Positions 7,949-15,839 of a stretch of DNA of 64,000 nt are shown here, in pieces; within the stretch, counting starts at the first letter, position 1; each line of letters opens with the position of its first letter. The stretch is taken from the NCBI GenBank assembly GCA_964523895.1, contig CAZGBJ010000007.1, positions 42,258 through 106,257 on the forward strand, in the 5' to 3' direction. This stretch comes from UBA7359 sp964523895 (GTDB lineage Bacteria; Pseudomonadota; Gammaproteobacteria; Eutrophobiales; Eutrophobiaceae). Both the position numbers and the translations under genes were made by a program. The notes under the pieces were generated by a model. It ran no database searches. It was not told the origin of the DNA and saw only the letters and a program-made list of their open reading frames with translations.

Positions 7949-8276
7949 GGGTCTTCAGCAGAATCTGTGGGTTAACAAGAAAAGTATTTTTGAAAACTTG
8001 AACAAATAAAATAAGTTAGGTGTTAAATGGGCTGTTTTATTTCTGTACTCGTATTTAACGGACAATTAAAAAGTTCCGTCATTCCGGGCTTGACCCGGAA
8101 TCCAGTTAAACAAGCAGTACGTCCACATTATGTTGATAATAACGTATTGAATTTTAGAGGATGTTTTATCTATTTAAAACTTTACCTAAAGATGTTATCC
8201 ACTGGATTCCGGGTCAAGCCCGGAATGACGGGGTATTATTTTCATAATATCTACCCACAGATTCTGCTGAAGAGCC
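7949..8276. mobile_element. 328-bp MITE with nested palindromes (ISL3-like ends)
   Basis: The ends GGGTCTTCAGCAGAATCTGT (7949 onward) and their complement ending at 8276 form 24-bp inverted repeats with one mismatch. Flanking 8-mers ATATTTAA (7941-7948) and ATATTTTA (8277-8284) look like a target duplication with one change. Ends of the form GGCTCTTC and 8-bp duplications are typical of ISL3-family elements, so a non-autonomous derivative is inferred. Inside lies a perfect 30-bp inverted repeat, 8076-8105 with 8202-8231, each arm itself a hairpin (ATTCCGGG-N5-CCCGGAAT). There is no transposase gene. Confidence 0.75.
8076..8231. repeat. Nested inverted repeat with REP-like hairpin arms
   Basis: Two perfectly complementary 30-bp arms at 8076-8105 and 8202-8231, each beginning or ending in CCGTCATTCCGGGCTTGACC or its complement. 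Each arm folds on itself. This motif is a common dispersed palindrome in gammaproteobacteria and may be a second small element inserted in the MITE. Confidence 0.7.
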
Positions 8277-8405
8277 ATATTTTATAGCATATTGAATGCG
8301 TTTTAACCGTGTTTATTATTTTGCTATTATCAGTTTTATAGTATTATAGCTATAGTACATTTCTTATCTTTTCTTAAATTCAATTTCTTGATTTCTATCA
8401 TATAA

Positions 8406-9413
8406 ATGAGAATACTCATCACAGGTGCCGCAGGATTTATCGGTTTTCATACTTCTCAGTATTTACTTAATCGAGGTGATTCAGTAATAGGTATTGATAA
8501 TCTCAATGACTATTATGATCCTTCATTAAAAGAAGCACGTTTATCTCAATTAAAAAACAACAGTAATTTCAGTTTCCATAAAATAGATATTATCGATAAA
8601 GATGCCGTCGATAATGTGTTTAAATCAGAGTCTCCTGATTATATCATTCATCTGGCTGCTCAGGCAGGAGTTCGCTATTCATTAAAAAACCCTTACGCAT
8701 ATATTGACTCAAATATTACGGGATTTATGAATATCCTTGAAGCTTGCCGGCATAATCCGGTTAAACATCTGACATTCGCTTCTTCCAGTTCTGTTTATGG
8801 TTCAAATACACGAATGCCTTTTAGTGTAAATGATAATGTTGACCACCCACTTTCATTATACGCAGCGACAAAAAAATCAAATGAGTTAATGGCACACACA
8901 TATAGTCATTTATATAATATCCCTGTTAGCGGCTTACGATTTTTTACTGTCTATGGTCCATGGGGAAGACCTGATATGGCATTATTCATATTTACTAAAA
9001 AAATACTAAATGGTGAAAGAATAGATGTATTTAATAATGGACAGCATAAACGTGACTTTACTTATATTGATGATATTGTAGAAGGTGTCGTTCGTGTTTC
9101 TGACAATATTGCTATCAGTAATCCTGATTGGAATAGCGATAACCCTGACCCTGCCACAAGTAAAGCACCTTATCGTTTATATAATATTGGTAATAACAAA
9201 CCGGTTGAGTTGATGTATTTCATTGAGCTAATTGAAAAGAATCTCGATAAAAAAGCGGATAAAAATTATTTGCCACTGCAACCTGGTGATGTGCCTGAGA
9301 CTTATGCCAATGTTGATGCACTAATTGATTATGTTGATTATTCTCCGTCAACTTCGATTGAATCAGGTATAGAGAATTTTATAAAGTGGTATAAGGATTA
9401 TTATAAAGTATGA
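8406..9413 (+). CDS. UDP-glucuronate 4-epimerase family protein
   Basis: 335 residues, an extended SDR. It has NAD motif GAAGFIGF at residues 7-14, SSSSVYG and catalytic YAATK near residue 155, then the segment YGPWGRPDMALFIFTKKIL with RDFTYIDDIVEGV, which is characteristic of UDP-GlcA 4-epimerases that make UDP-galacturonate. It is the first gene of the polysaccharide locus, starting about 120 bases after the MITE. It overlaps tviB by 4 bases, so an activity on UDP-HexNAcA made by that enzyme is also possible. Substrate UDP-GlcA can come from the nearby ugd product. Confidence 0.85.
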   Translation: MRILITGAAGFIGFHTSQYLLNRGDSVIGIDNLNDYYDPSLKEARLSQLKNNSNFSFHKIDIIDKDAVDNVFKSESPDYIIHLAAQAGVRYSLKNPYAYIDSNITGFMNILEACRHNPVKHLTFASSSSVYGSNTRMPFSVNDNVDHPLSLYAATKKSNELMAHTYSHLYNIPVSGLRFFTVYGPWGRPDMALFIFTKKILNGERIDVFNNGQHKRDFTYIDDIVEGVVRVSDNIAISNPDWNSDNPDPATSKAPYRLYNIGNNKPVELMYFIELIEKNLDKKADKNYLPLQPGDVPETYANVDALIDYVDYSPSTSIESGIENFIKWYKDYYKV

Positions 9414-10705
9414 GTGAAATTGACAATCGGACTATATCCGTTATCGGTTTAGGTTATGTTGGCTTGCCTGTTGCAGTTGCGTTTGGTGAAACTTCAAAAG
9501 TTATTGGTTTTGATATAAATCAAAAAAGAATATCTGAACTTATCGATGGTGTAGATAAAACAGACGAAGTCATAGCTTCCGAACTTGATTCTGCTGATAT
9601 TATCTTTACATCAGATTTAAACGAGTTGTCGAATGCTGACTTTCATATTGTTGCGGTTCCTACTCCAATAAACAGTTCTAAAAAACCTGATTTAAAACCA
9701 CTTTTATCTGCATCAAAAACAGCAGGCCAGATCTTAAAAAAAGGCGATATCGTAGTTTATGAGTCTACAGTTTATCCCGGGGCTACGGAAAATGAATGTG
9801 CTTCTATTTTAGAAGAGGAGTCTGGTTTGGTCAGCGGCAAAGATTTTTTTCTGGGCTATTCTCCAGAAAGAATAAACCCCGGCGATAAGAAACATACTTT
9901 TAAAACAATTAAAAAAGTAGTTTCCGCACAAGATGAAAATACATTACAAATTGTTGCTGATGTTTATTCATCCGTTGTCGATGCAGGTGTATATAAGGCT
10001 GCGTCAATAAAAGTAGCAGAAGCGGCTAAAGTAATTGAGAATACACAACGTGACTTGAATATTGCACTAATGAATGAACTGGCGGTTTTATTTAAACGCA
10101 TGGATATTGATACACATGACGTACTGGAAGCTGCTGGCACCAAGTGGAATTTTTTACCATTCGAGCCCGGGCTGGTTGGTGGTCATTGTATTGGTGTTGA
10201 TCCCTATTATTTGACATATAAATCAGAATCGTTGGGCTATACACCACAAGTTATTCTTTCAGGAAGAGAGATAAATGACAGTATGGGTAAATTTATTGCC
10301 GGTTCACTGATAGAGAACCTGGAGAAAGGTGGGAAAGAACTTGAGGAAATTGTTATCACTATACTGGGTATAACATTTAAAGAAAATGTTCCCGATATTC
10401 GTAATACAAGAGTGACCGATATAATAGATGAGCTTGGTCTGTACCCTGTAAAAATACAGGTTTATGATCCTTGCGCTGATAGTATTGATGTTAGGGATGA
10501 ATATCAGATTGATTTAGTTGATGAGTTTGATGATTTAGAAAAGGCTGATGCCGTTATTCTCGCTGTTCCGCATGATGATTTTATAACACAAGGCTGGAAA
10601 CTTGTTTCTGAATTGTTACCATCCAAAGATGGTGTTGTTTATGATATCAAGAGTATCCTTGATAGAAAGAATAAGCCTGAAGATATTAATCTCTTTCGTC
10701 TATAA
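9410..10705 (+). CDS. tviB: UDP-N-acetylhexosamine 6-dehydrogenase, TviB/WbpO type
   Basis: 431 residues of the UDP-sugar dehydrogenase family: GLGYVGLPVAVAFG (NAD binding), VPTPIN, YESTVYPGATE, the long motif EAAKVIENTQRDLNIALMNE, and catalytic Cys260 in GGHCIGVDPYY. These match TviB and WbpO, which oxidise UDP-GlcNAc or UDP-GalNAc to the uronic acid. Which substrate is used cannot be told. It is translationally coupled to the epimerase gene upstream (ATGA overlap). Confidence 0.88.
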   Translation: MSEIDNRTISVIGLGYVGLPVAVAFGETSKVIGFDINQKRISELIDGVDKTDEVIASELDSADIIFTSDLNELSNADFHIVAVPTPINSSKKPDLKPLLSASKTAGQILKKGDIVVYESTVYPGATENECASILEEESGLVSGKDFFLGYSPERINPGDKKHTFKTIKKVVSAQDENTLQIVADVYSSVVDAGVYKAASIKVAEAAKVIENTQRDLNIALMNELAVLFKRMDIDTHDVLEAAGTKWNFLPFEPGLVGGHCIGVDPYYLTYKSESLGYTPQVILSGREINDSMGKFIAGSLIENLEKGGKELEEIVITILGITFKENVPDIRNTRVTDIIDELGLYPVKIQVYDPCADSIDVRDEYQIDLVDEFDDLEKADAVILAVPHDDFITQGWKLVSELLPSKDGVVYDIKSILDRKNKPEDINLFRL

Positions 10706-10732
10706 ATGTATGTTGTTAATTAAGGAAAATAA

Positions 10733-12037
10733 ATGAAAGTCACCATGTTAGGTTGTGGTTATGTCGGGCTTGTTTCGGGTACTTGTTTTGCTGAGTTTGG
10801 TGCCAACGTCACCTGTTTTGATGTCGACAAAACCAAGGTGAAAAAATTATTGGAAGGTATTATACCAATATATGAACCGGGTCTTGATGATTTGGTTAAA
10901 AAGAATATTGATCAGGGGCGACTTTCTTTCTCGCATGATCTGAATGACTGTATTTCTGATTCTGATCTTGTTTTTGTAGCTGTAGGTACACCGACAAGAC
11001 GAGGAGATGGTCATGCTGATTTAAGTTATGTCTATCAAGCTGTGCAGGATATTGCACCATTCCTAAAAAATTATACTGTGATTGTTGATAAATCGACTGT
11101 GCCGGTTGGTACGGCAAGAAACGTTAAACGCATTATTGCCGAAACAAATCCAGATGCTGATTTTGATGTTGCATCAAATCCTGAGTTTCTTCGAGAGGGC
11201 GCAGCGATTACTGATTTTATGCGTCCGGATCGTGTTGTGATTGGAGTCGAAAATAAACGTGCAGAAAGCGTATTAAGAGAATTATATCGACCTATTAACT
11301 TAATTGAATCGCCAATATTATCAACTGATCTTGAAAGTGCAGAACTAATTAAATACGCATCGAATGCATTTTTAGCAACCAAGGTTAGCTTTATTAATGA
11401 AATATCTGTTCTTTGTGAAGAAGTAGGTGCAGATGTTCATGCCATTGCCAAAGGCATGGGTTTGGATGGACGAATTGGCCGTAAGTTTTTACACCCCGGT
11501 CCAGGTTATGGTGGTTCATGTTTCCCAAAAGATACTCAGGCACTGGTGCGAACGGCTCAGGAACATGGTGTATCAAGTCGTATTGTAGAAACGGTTATTG
11601 AAGTCAATGAAGCACAGAAAGCAAGAATGATAAAAAAAATTCGCAGTGCGTTAGGGGGAAATGAAAATGGTAAAACGATAGCTGTTTTGGGTCTAACCTT
11701 TAAACCTGAAACAGATGATATGCGCGATGCACCTTCTCTCGCTATATTGCCAAAACTGGTTGAAAATGGTTGCCAAATAAATGCACATGATCCTCAAGGT
11801 ATCAATGAAGCAAAATTATTATTGCCCTCTGAAATTCAGTATCATGATGGTATCTATTCAACTATAAACAATGCTGATGCCGTGGTATTGATGACAGAAT
11901 GGAATATGTACCGCAATCTGGATATGGATGTCATTAAAGAGAAACTAAACAAACCTGTATTTGTTGATCTTCGTAATGTCTATGAACCCGATGCAATGAA
12001 ATCACTGGGTTTTGATTATTATTGTATTGGCAGATAA
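10733..12037 (+). CDS. ugd: UDP-glucose 6-dehydrogenase
   Basis: 434 residues. N-terminal GCGYVGLVSGTCFAEFG, then VAVGTPTRRGDG, STVPVGTA, NPEFLREGAAI, catalytic Cys263 in GPGYGGSCFPKD, and the C-terminal UDP-binding part (LGLTFKPETDDMRDAPS). It oxidises UDP-glucose to UDP-glucuronate, the substrate of the epimerase encoded two genes upstream. A ribosome site AAGGA precedes the ATG. Confidence 0.95.
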   Translation: MKVTMLGCGYVGLVSGTCFAEFGANVTCFDVDKTKVKKLLEGIIPIYEPGLDDLVKKNIDQGRLSFSHDLNDCISDSDLVFVAVGTPTRRGDGHADLSYVYQAVQDIAPFLKNYTVIVDKSTVPVGTARNVKRIIAETNPDADFDVASNPEFLREGAAITDFMRPDRVVIGVENKRAESVLRELYRPINLIESPILSTDLESAELIKYASNAFLATKVSFINEISVLCEEVGADVHAIAKGMGLDGRIGRKFLHPGPGYGGSCFPKDTQALVRTAQEHGVSSRIVETVIEVNEAQKARMIKKIRSALGGNENGKTIAVLGLTFKPETDDMRDAPSLAILPKLVENGCQINAHDPQGINEAKLLLPSEIQYHDGIYSTINNADAVVLMTEWNMYRNLDMDVIKEKLNKPVFVDLRNVYEPDAMKSLGFDYYCIGR

Positions 12038-12048
12038 AACATAGATTA

Positions 12049-12669
12049 ATGAATAAAGTAACGAATCAACATACAATCTGGCATGCGCCTTCAGTCTATC
12101 GAAAAGACAGGGAAGAAATGAATGGACACAAAAGTGTCATTGTCTGGTTTACTGGTCTATCAGGCGCTGGTAAATCCACAGTAGCACATGCATTAGAAGA
12201 TAGATTACATAAAAACAAAATCAGAACTTTTGTTCTTGATGGAGATAATGTCAGGCGCGATCTATGTAAAGACCTTGGTTTTTCAGATGATGATCGAACC
12301 GAGAATATCAGACGAATCGGTGAAGTAAGTAAACTCATGATGGAAGCCGGTGTTATAGTTTTGACTGCATTTATTTCCCCCTTTATTAAAGATAGACAAA
12401 TTGTCAGGGAATTGGCTGCTAAAGGTGAGTTTATCGAAGTGTATTGTGATGCTTCACTCGATGTTTGTGAGTTACGTGATGTAAAAGGACTATACAAAAA
12501 AGCTCGAGCAGGTGAAATTCCCGAGTTTACAGGGATATCTTCACCGTATGAATATCCAAACAACCCTGAAATTGTACTCGATACTGCAAACCAATCGGTA
12601 GAAAATGCAGTTGAATGTATAATTGCTTACCTTTGTGAAAGACAAATTATAACTATTAATCGTTTATAA
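12049..12669 (+). CDS. cysC: Adenylyl-sulfate kinase
   Basis: 206 residues from ATG 12049; an in-frame TTG at 12022 would lie inside ugd and is less likely. Starts NKVTNQHTIWHAPSV as in CysC, then the P-loop GLSGAGKST, LDGDNVRRDLCKDLGFS, RRIGEVSKLM and FISPF. It phosphorylates APS to PAPS, the universal sulfate donor. It stands alone here, with no cysD, cysN, cysH or sulfotransferase in the window, so its place between ugd and rfaH suggests PAPS supply for sulfation of the polysaccharide or duplication of a housekeeping step. Confidence 0.93.
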   Translation: MNKVTNQHTIWHAPSVYRKDREEMNGHKSVIVWFTGLSGAGKSTVAHALEDRLHKNKIRTFVLDGDNVRRDLCKDLGFSDDDRTENIRRIGEVSKLMMEAGVIVLTAFISPFIKDRQIVRELAAKGEFIEVYCDASLDVCELRDVKGLYKKARAGEIPEFTGISSPYEYPNNPEIVLDTANQSVENAVECIIAYLCERQIITINRL

Positions 12670-12677
12670 AATATCTT

Positions 12678-13178
12678 ATGAAGTTCTGGTATTTAATCCA
12701 TTCAAAACCTAAAGATGAAAAAGTAGCTCAGGAAAACCTTGAGAGGCAGGGTTATGAAACCTATTTGCCGTTAATTCTTGGTAGAGCAAAAAAGCGTGGT
12801 AAAACAATAAAATCGATTCAACCGATGTTCCCTAGATATCTATTCATTCATTTGAGCGATCAAACTGATGACTGGGGGCCTATTCGTTCAACATTGGGTG
12901 TCTCTAGTTTGATCCGATTTGGTTTGACGCCAGCAAGAGTACCGGAGGCGCTAATAAATTCATTAAAGAATAATGAAAATATTCAAGGAATTCATGAGCT
13001 TCCGACTAAACCTTTATCTGCTGGAGATAAATTACTCATCGTTGAAGGTCCATTTGAGGGATATGAAGCGACCTTATTTAGCCAAAAATCAGATGATAGA
13101 GTTATCGTACTATTAAAAATTGCTGAAAATTATGTAAAAGTTAAGTTAGAACAATCACTTATAGAGCCATTAAGCTAA
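12678..13178 (+). CDS. rfaH: Transcription antiterminator RfaH
   Basis: 166 residues, a NusG paralogue: N-terminal NGN domain (WYLIHSKPKDEKVAQENLERQGYETYLP, MFPRYLFIHL) and a C-terminal KOW-type region after residue 110 (LSAGDKLLIVEGPFEGYEATLFSQKSDDRVIVLLKI). RfaH binds RNA polymerase paused at an ops element and suppresses termination in long surface-glycan operons. An ops sequence is present at 13993-14004, so the likely target is the neighbouring operon. It is the last gene of its own transcript, which ends in the terminator at 13192-13220. Confidence 0.93.
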   Translation: MKFWYLIHSKPKDEKVAQENLERQGYETYLPLILGRAKKRGKTIKSIQPMFPRYLFIHLSDQTDDWGPIRSTLGVSSLIRFGLTPARVPEALINSLKNNENIQGIHELPTKPLSAGDKLLIVEGPFEGYEATLFSQKSDDRVIVLLKIAENYVKVKLEQSLIEPLS

Positions 13179-13191
13179 TATTATTTTGTCT

Positions 13192-13220
13192 AATGAAGGA
13201 GTGTAACTTCTTCATTTTTT
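13192..13220 (+). terminator. Rho-independent terminator after rfaH
   Basis: A 10-bp stem (AATGAAGGAG with CTTCTTCATT, one G-T pair), loop TGTAA, followed by four more T after the stem. It separates the 8406-13178 transcript from the regulator gene. Confidence 0.8.
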
Positions 13221-13292
13221 AAAAATCTACTATATTTTTCACTATATCTAGTAGTTCATTTCATGAACGCTCTGGTATATACTGTTCAGATA

Positions 13293-13916
13293 ATGAACAA
13301 TCAGCAAAAAGAAGATACCGCAACGCTAGAAATTCTACAAACTATTGAAAATAAAGGGAATTTTACGCAGCGACATCTGGCTGATCAACTTGGCGTTGCT
13401 CTAGGTTTAGCAAATTCTTATCTTAAGCGATGTGTCCATAAAGGTTTGGTCAAAATTCATCAAGCGCCAGCGAACCGATATCTCTATTACCTAACACCAA
13501 AAGGCTTTGCTGAAAAAAGTCGATTAACCACCGAATATCTAAGTAGCTCATTTAACTTCTATCGTCGTGCAAGTGCTTCGTGCTCTGATGTGTTCGAGCA
13601 ATGTCATGAGCTTGGACATCATAAGGTGTTGTTATGTGGATTATCTGAACTTGCAGAGATTGCGAGTCTTAGAGCGAGAGAACAAGGTATCGATATTGTC
13701 GGTACGCTTACTCTAGATTCAAAGTCAAAAATGTTTCTTGGCTTGCCCGTTTGGAATTCATTTGATTTGTTATCCGATTTTGATGCCTGTGTGGTTACCG
13801 AAGTGGCAGAACCGAAAAAACTTATTGAATATATGAGTACACAAGTTGACTCAGATATTGTTTTTGTACCTGATATTTTAGGAATAAAAAAAGAATCACA
13901 AAATAACGCAGCCTGA
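13293..13916 (+). CDS. Winged-helix regulator with C-terminal Rossmann-like domain
   Basis: 207 residues from ATG 13293; ATG 13263 would add ten residues, and neither has a clear ribosome site. Residues about 8-75 form a winged helix (LEILQTIENKGNFTQRHLADQLGVALGLANSYLKRCVHKGLVKI, then RYLYYLTPKGFAEKSRL), the MarR-like EPS-associated regulator pattern. The second half (HHKVLLCGLSELAEIASLRAREQGIDIVGTL, then ACVVTEVAEPKKL) resembles a nucleotide-binding fold that could sense a sugar nucleotide. It sits between rfaH and the ops element. Its last 8 codons form the left arm of a 28-bp inverted repeat. Confidence 0.75.
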   Translation: MNNQQKEDTATLEILQTIENKGNFTQRHLADQLGVALGLANSYLKRCVHKGLVKIHQAPANRYLYYLTPKGFAEKSRLTTEYLSSSFNFYRRASASCSDVFEQCHELGHHKVLLCGLSELAEIASLRAREQGIDIVGTLTLDSKSKMFLGLPVWNSFDLLSDFDACVVTEVAEPKKLIEYMSTQVDSDIVFVPDILGIKKESQNNAA

Positions 13917-13957
13917 TTTTTTATATATTAAAAATCAGGCTGCGTTATTTTGTGATT
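13894..13957. repeat. 28-bp perfect inverted repeat overlapping the regulator's 3' end
   Basis: Left arm 13894-13921, 8-base loop, right arm 13930-13957, all 28 pairs matched. The stop codon of the winged-helix gene is inside the left arm. The core GCAGCCTGATTTTT with its A-T tail could act as a terminator in either direction, but the end after the right arm lacks a run of T. Its strength and position upstream of ops suggest a transcription or RNA-stability control point. Confidence 0.7.
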
Positions 13958-13966
13958 TATTAAAAC

Positions 13967-13992
13967 ACCTAGTGTCAACTTTGACACTAGGT
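13967..13992 (+). promoter_or_regulatory. Perfect palindrome abutting ops
   Basis: 12-bp arms ACCTAGTGTCAA/TTGACACTAGGT separated by CT. The right arm ends exactly one base before the ops GGCGGTAG. It could be an operator (perhaps for the adjacent regulator) or an RNA hairpin that promotes RNA polymerase pausing. Confidence 0.6.
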
Positions 13993-14004
13993 GGCGGTAG
14001 CGTG
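13993..14004 (+). promoter_or_regulatory. ops element (RfaH recruitment site)
   Basis: GGCGGTAGCGTG matches the core ops sequence (GGCGGTAG followed by N-N-T) found in JUMPstart leaders of RfaH-controlled glycan operons. It is 63 bases before the start codon of the ABC transporter gene, the first gene of the long operon, and rfaH is encoded 0.8 kb upstream. The transcription start must lie upstream of this site. Confidence 0.85.
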
Positions 14005-14067
14005 CATAAAGCCACATCTAGTTGGTATGAAATATAGATAATGTCAAAAAAATATTCTTAAGTACAA

Positions 14068-15834
14068 GTGAATATCCATTCTAATAAAACGAATACACAA
14101 AAAATTTGGGCATTACTCAAGCCTGATGAATGTCGTTTTTTAGTGTTGTTATTTATACTAATGCTTTTCTGTACAGTATTAGAGTTGCTAGGAATCGGAC
14201 TTATCATTCCGACGATTACTATTTTAACTGAAGCAAATATAGCGGAGAGGTTTCCTGTCCTAGTACCTTTGTTGGATCTTCTAGGTAATCCAGATAGAGG
14301 AACTTTGGTAAAAATAGCTATGCTTGGCTTGGTTGGTATATATGCAATAAAAAATATTTTTCTTGCTCTGTTGGTATGGTTGCAGACAAAGTTTACGTTC
14401 AATACGGAGGTTCGAATCTCACAAAATTTGTTTGAGCACTATCTTCGTCAGCCATACACATTCCATTTGCAACGAAATTCAGCTGAATTATTTCGTAATA
14501 TAACAGGTGAGGTTCATTTGTTTGTTAGCTATGGAATTGGCCCATCAATGATATTGATTAGCGAATCTTTAATATTGTTAGCTATAGCATCTCTTGTATT
14601 AACAGTAGAACCAATAGGAGCAATTGTGGTTATCTGTTTTTTAGGTTTAATGGTTTTTCTTTTTCAGAAAATAATGCGTAACAGGGTTTCTGGATGGGGG
14701 AAAAAACGTCAATACCATGAAGGCTTACGTATTCAACATTTACAGCAAGGGTTTGGCGGCGTTAAAGATTTAAAATTATTGGGCAGGGAATCTGAATTTC
14801 TTGAACAATATGAATTTCATAATAAAGAAAGCTCAAAAGCTGCTCGGTTACAAACTGCCGTACAACAGTTGCCGCGACTTCTGTTGGAGTTTTTAGTTAT
14901 ATTATCTCTTGCGCTATTAGTGGTGATAATGTTGTTCCAAGGCAATAATCTTGAGGTTATTTTACCTACGCTTGGGCTCTTTGCTGTAGCAGCATTTCGA
15001 TTAATGCCATCAGTGGTTCGTATAACAAATTCCATGCAATCACTACGTTATGCTATTCCAGTTATTGATAATTTGTATAAAGAGATAATGCTGCTTCATC
15101 CTGAAGTTGTCTTAAAAAATGGAAACAATATAAAGTTTTCGAATCGATTAGAAATTGAAGGTGTTGATTTTGCTTATTCAGGGTCAGAACAAACTGTCGT
15201 TAAAAATGTTTCCCTTGCTATCGGATATGGAGAATCTGTGGGGATTATTGGTAGTAGTGGGTCGGGTAAAAGTACATTGGTTGATATTTTATTAGGTCTC
15301 CTTAGTCCTGATGAAGGTAAGGTTCTAGTGGATGATAAAGATATACAGAGTTCTATGCGGGCATGGCAAAATCAAATTGGATATGTTCCTCAGTCTATTT
15401 ATCTTACCGATGATACATTACGCCGCAACGTGGCTTTTGGAATATCGAATGAAAAAATCGATGAGGATGCTGTCTGGCATGCCATACGCGCAGCACAGCT
15501 AGATGAATTCGTGAAAACATTACCGTTAGGCTTGGATACAATCGTCGGAGAGGATGGTGTACGACTCTCAGGGGGACAACGACAACGTATTGGCATTGCG
15601 CGTGCACTCTATCATGATCCGGCTGTGTTGATATTGGATGAGGCAACCAGTGCACTTGATACACAGACAGAACATAGTGTGATGGAAGCTGTGCGAGCAT
15701 TAAAAGGTGAAAAAACGATTATTATTATTGCTCATCGTTTAAGTACGGTAGAAAGTTGTGACCACTTATATGTACTCGAAGACGGCAGACTGATTCAAGA
15801 AGGTGTTCCTGAAAAAATACTCACAAGCGGATAA
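14068..15834 (+). CDS. ABC transporter, fused permease and ATPase (PglK-type glycolipid flippase)
   Basis: 588 residues. The N-terminal 320 residues carry about six membrane helices; the C-terminal part is a complete ABC ATPase: Walker A GSSGSGKST, Q-loop YVPQSIYL, signature LSGGQRQR, Walker B VLILDEATSALD, and switch His in IAHRLST. The half-transporter layout fits MsbA/PglK proteins; PglK flips undecaprenyl-linked oligosaccharides. As the first gene of the glycan operon it is the likely flippase, since no Wzx-type protein is seen. It starts with GTG and has no obvious ribosome site; no alternative start close by is better. Confidence 0.85.
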   Translation: MNIHSNKTNTQKIWALLKPDECRFLVLLFILMLFCTVLELLGIGLIIPTITILTEANIAERFPVLVPLLDLLGNPDRGTLVKIAMLGLVGIYAIKNIFLALLVWLQTKFTFNTEVRISQNLFEHYLRQPYTFHLQRNSAELFRNITGEVHLFVSYGIGPSMILISESLILLAIASLVLTVEPIGAIVVICFLGLMVFLFQKIMRNRVSGWGKKRQYHEGLRIQHLQQGFGGVKDLKLLGRESEFLEQYEFHNKESSKAARLQTAVQQLPRLLLEFLVILSLALLVVIMLFQGNNLEVILPTLGLFAVAAFRLMPSVVRITNSMQSLRYAIPVIDNLYKEIMLLHPEVVLKNGNNIKFSNRLEIEGVDFAYSGSEQTVVKNVSLAIGYGESVGIIGSSGSGKSTLVDILLGLLSPDEGKVLVDDKDIQSSMRAWQNQIGYVPQSIYLTDDTLRRNVAFGISNEKIDEDAVWHAIRAAQLDEFVKTLPLGLDTIVGEDGVRLSGGQRQRIGIARALYHDPAVLILDEATSALDTQTEHSVMEAVRALKGEKTIIIIAHRLSTVESCDHLYVLEDGRLIQEGVPEKILTSG

Positions 15835-15839
15835 AACTC

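Noticed and set aside
8027..8287. 86-codon open frame
   Set aside because: Lies within the MITE and includes both palindrome arms; not a gene.
8292..8320. Possible promoter TTGAAT-N17-ATTATT before the first glycan gene
   Set aside because: Both boxes are weak and the region is very AT-rich, so chance matches are expected; a promoter somewhere in 8285-8405 is nevertheless likely.
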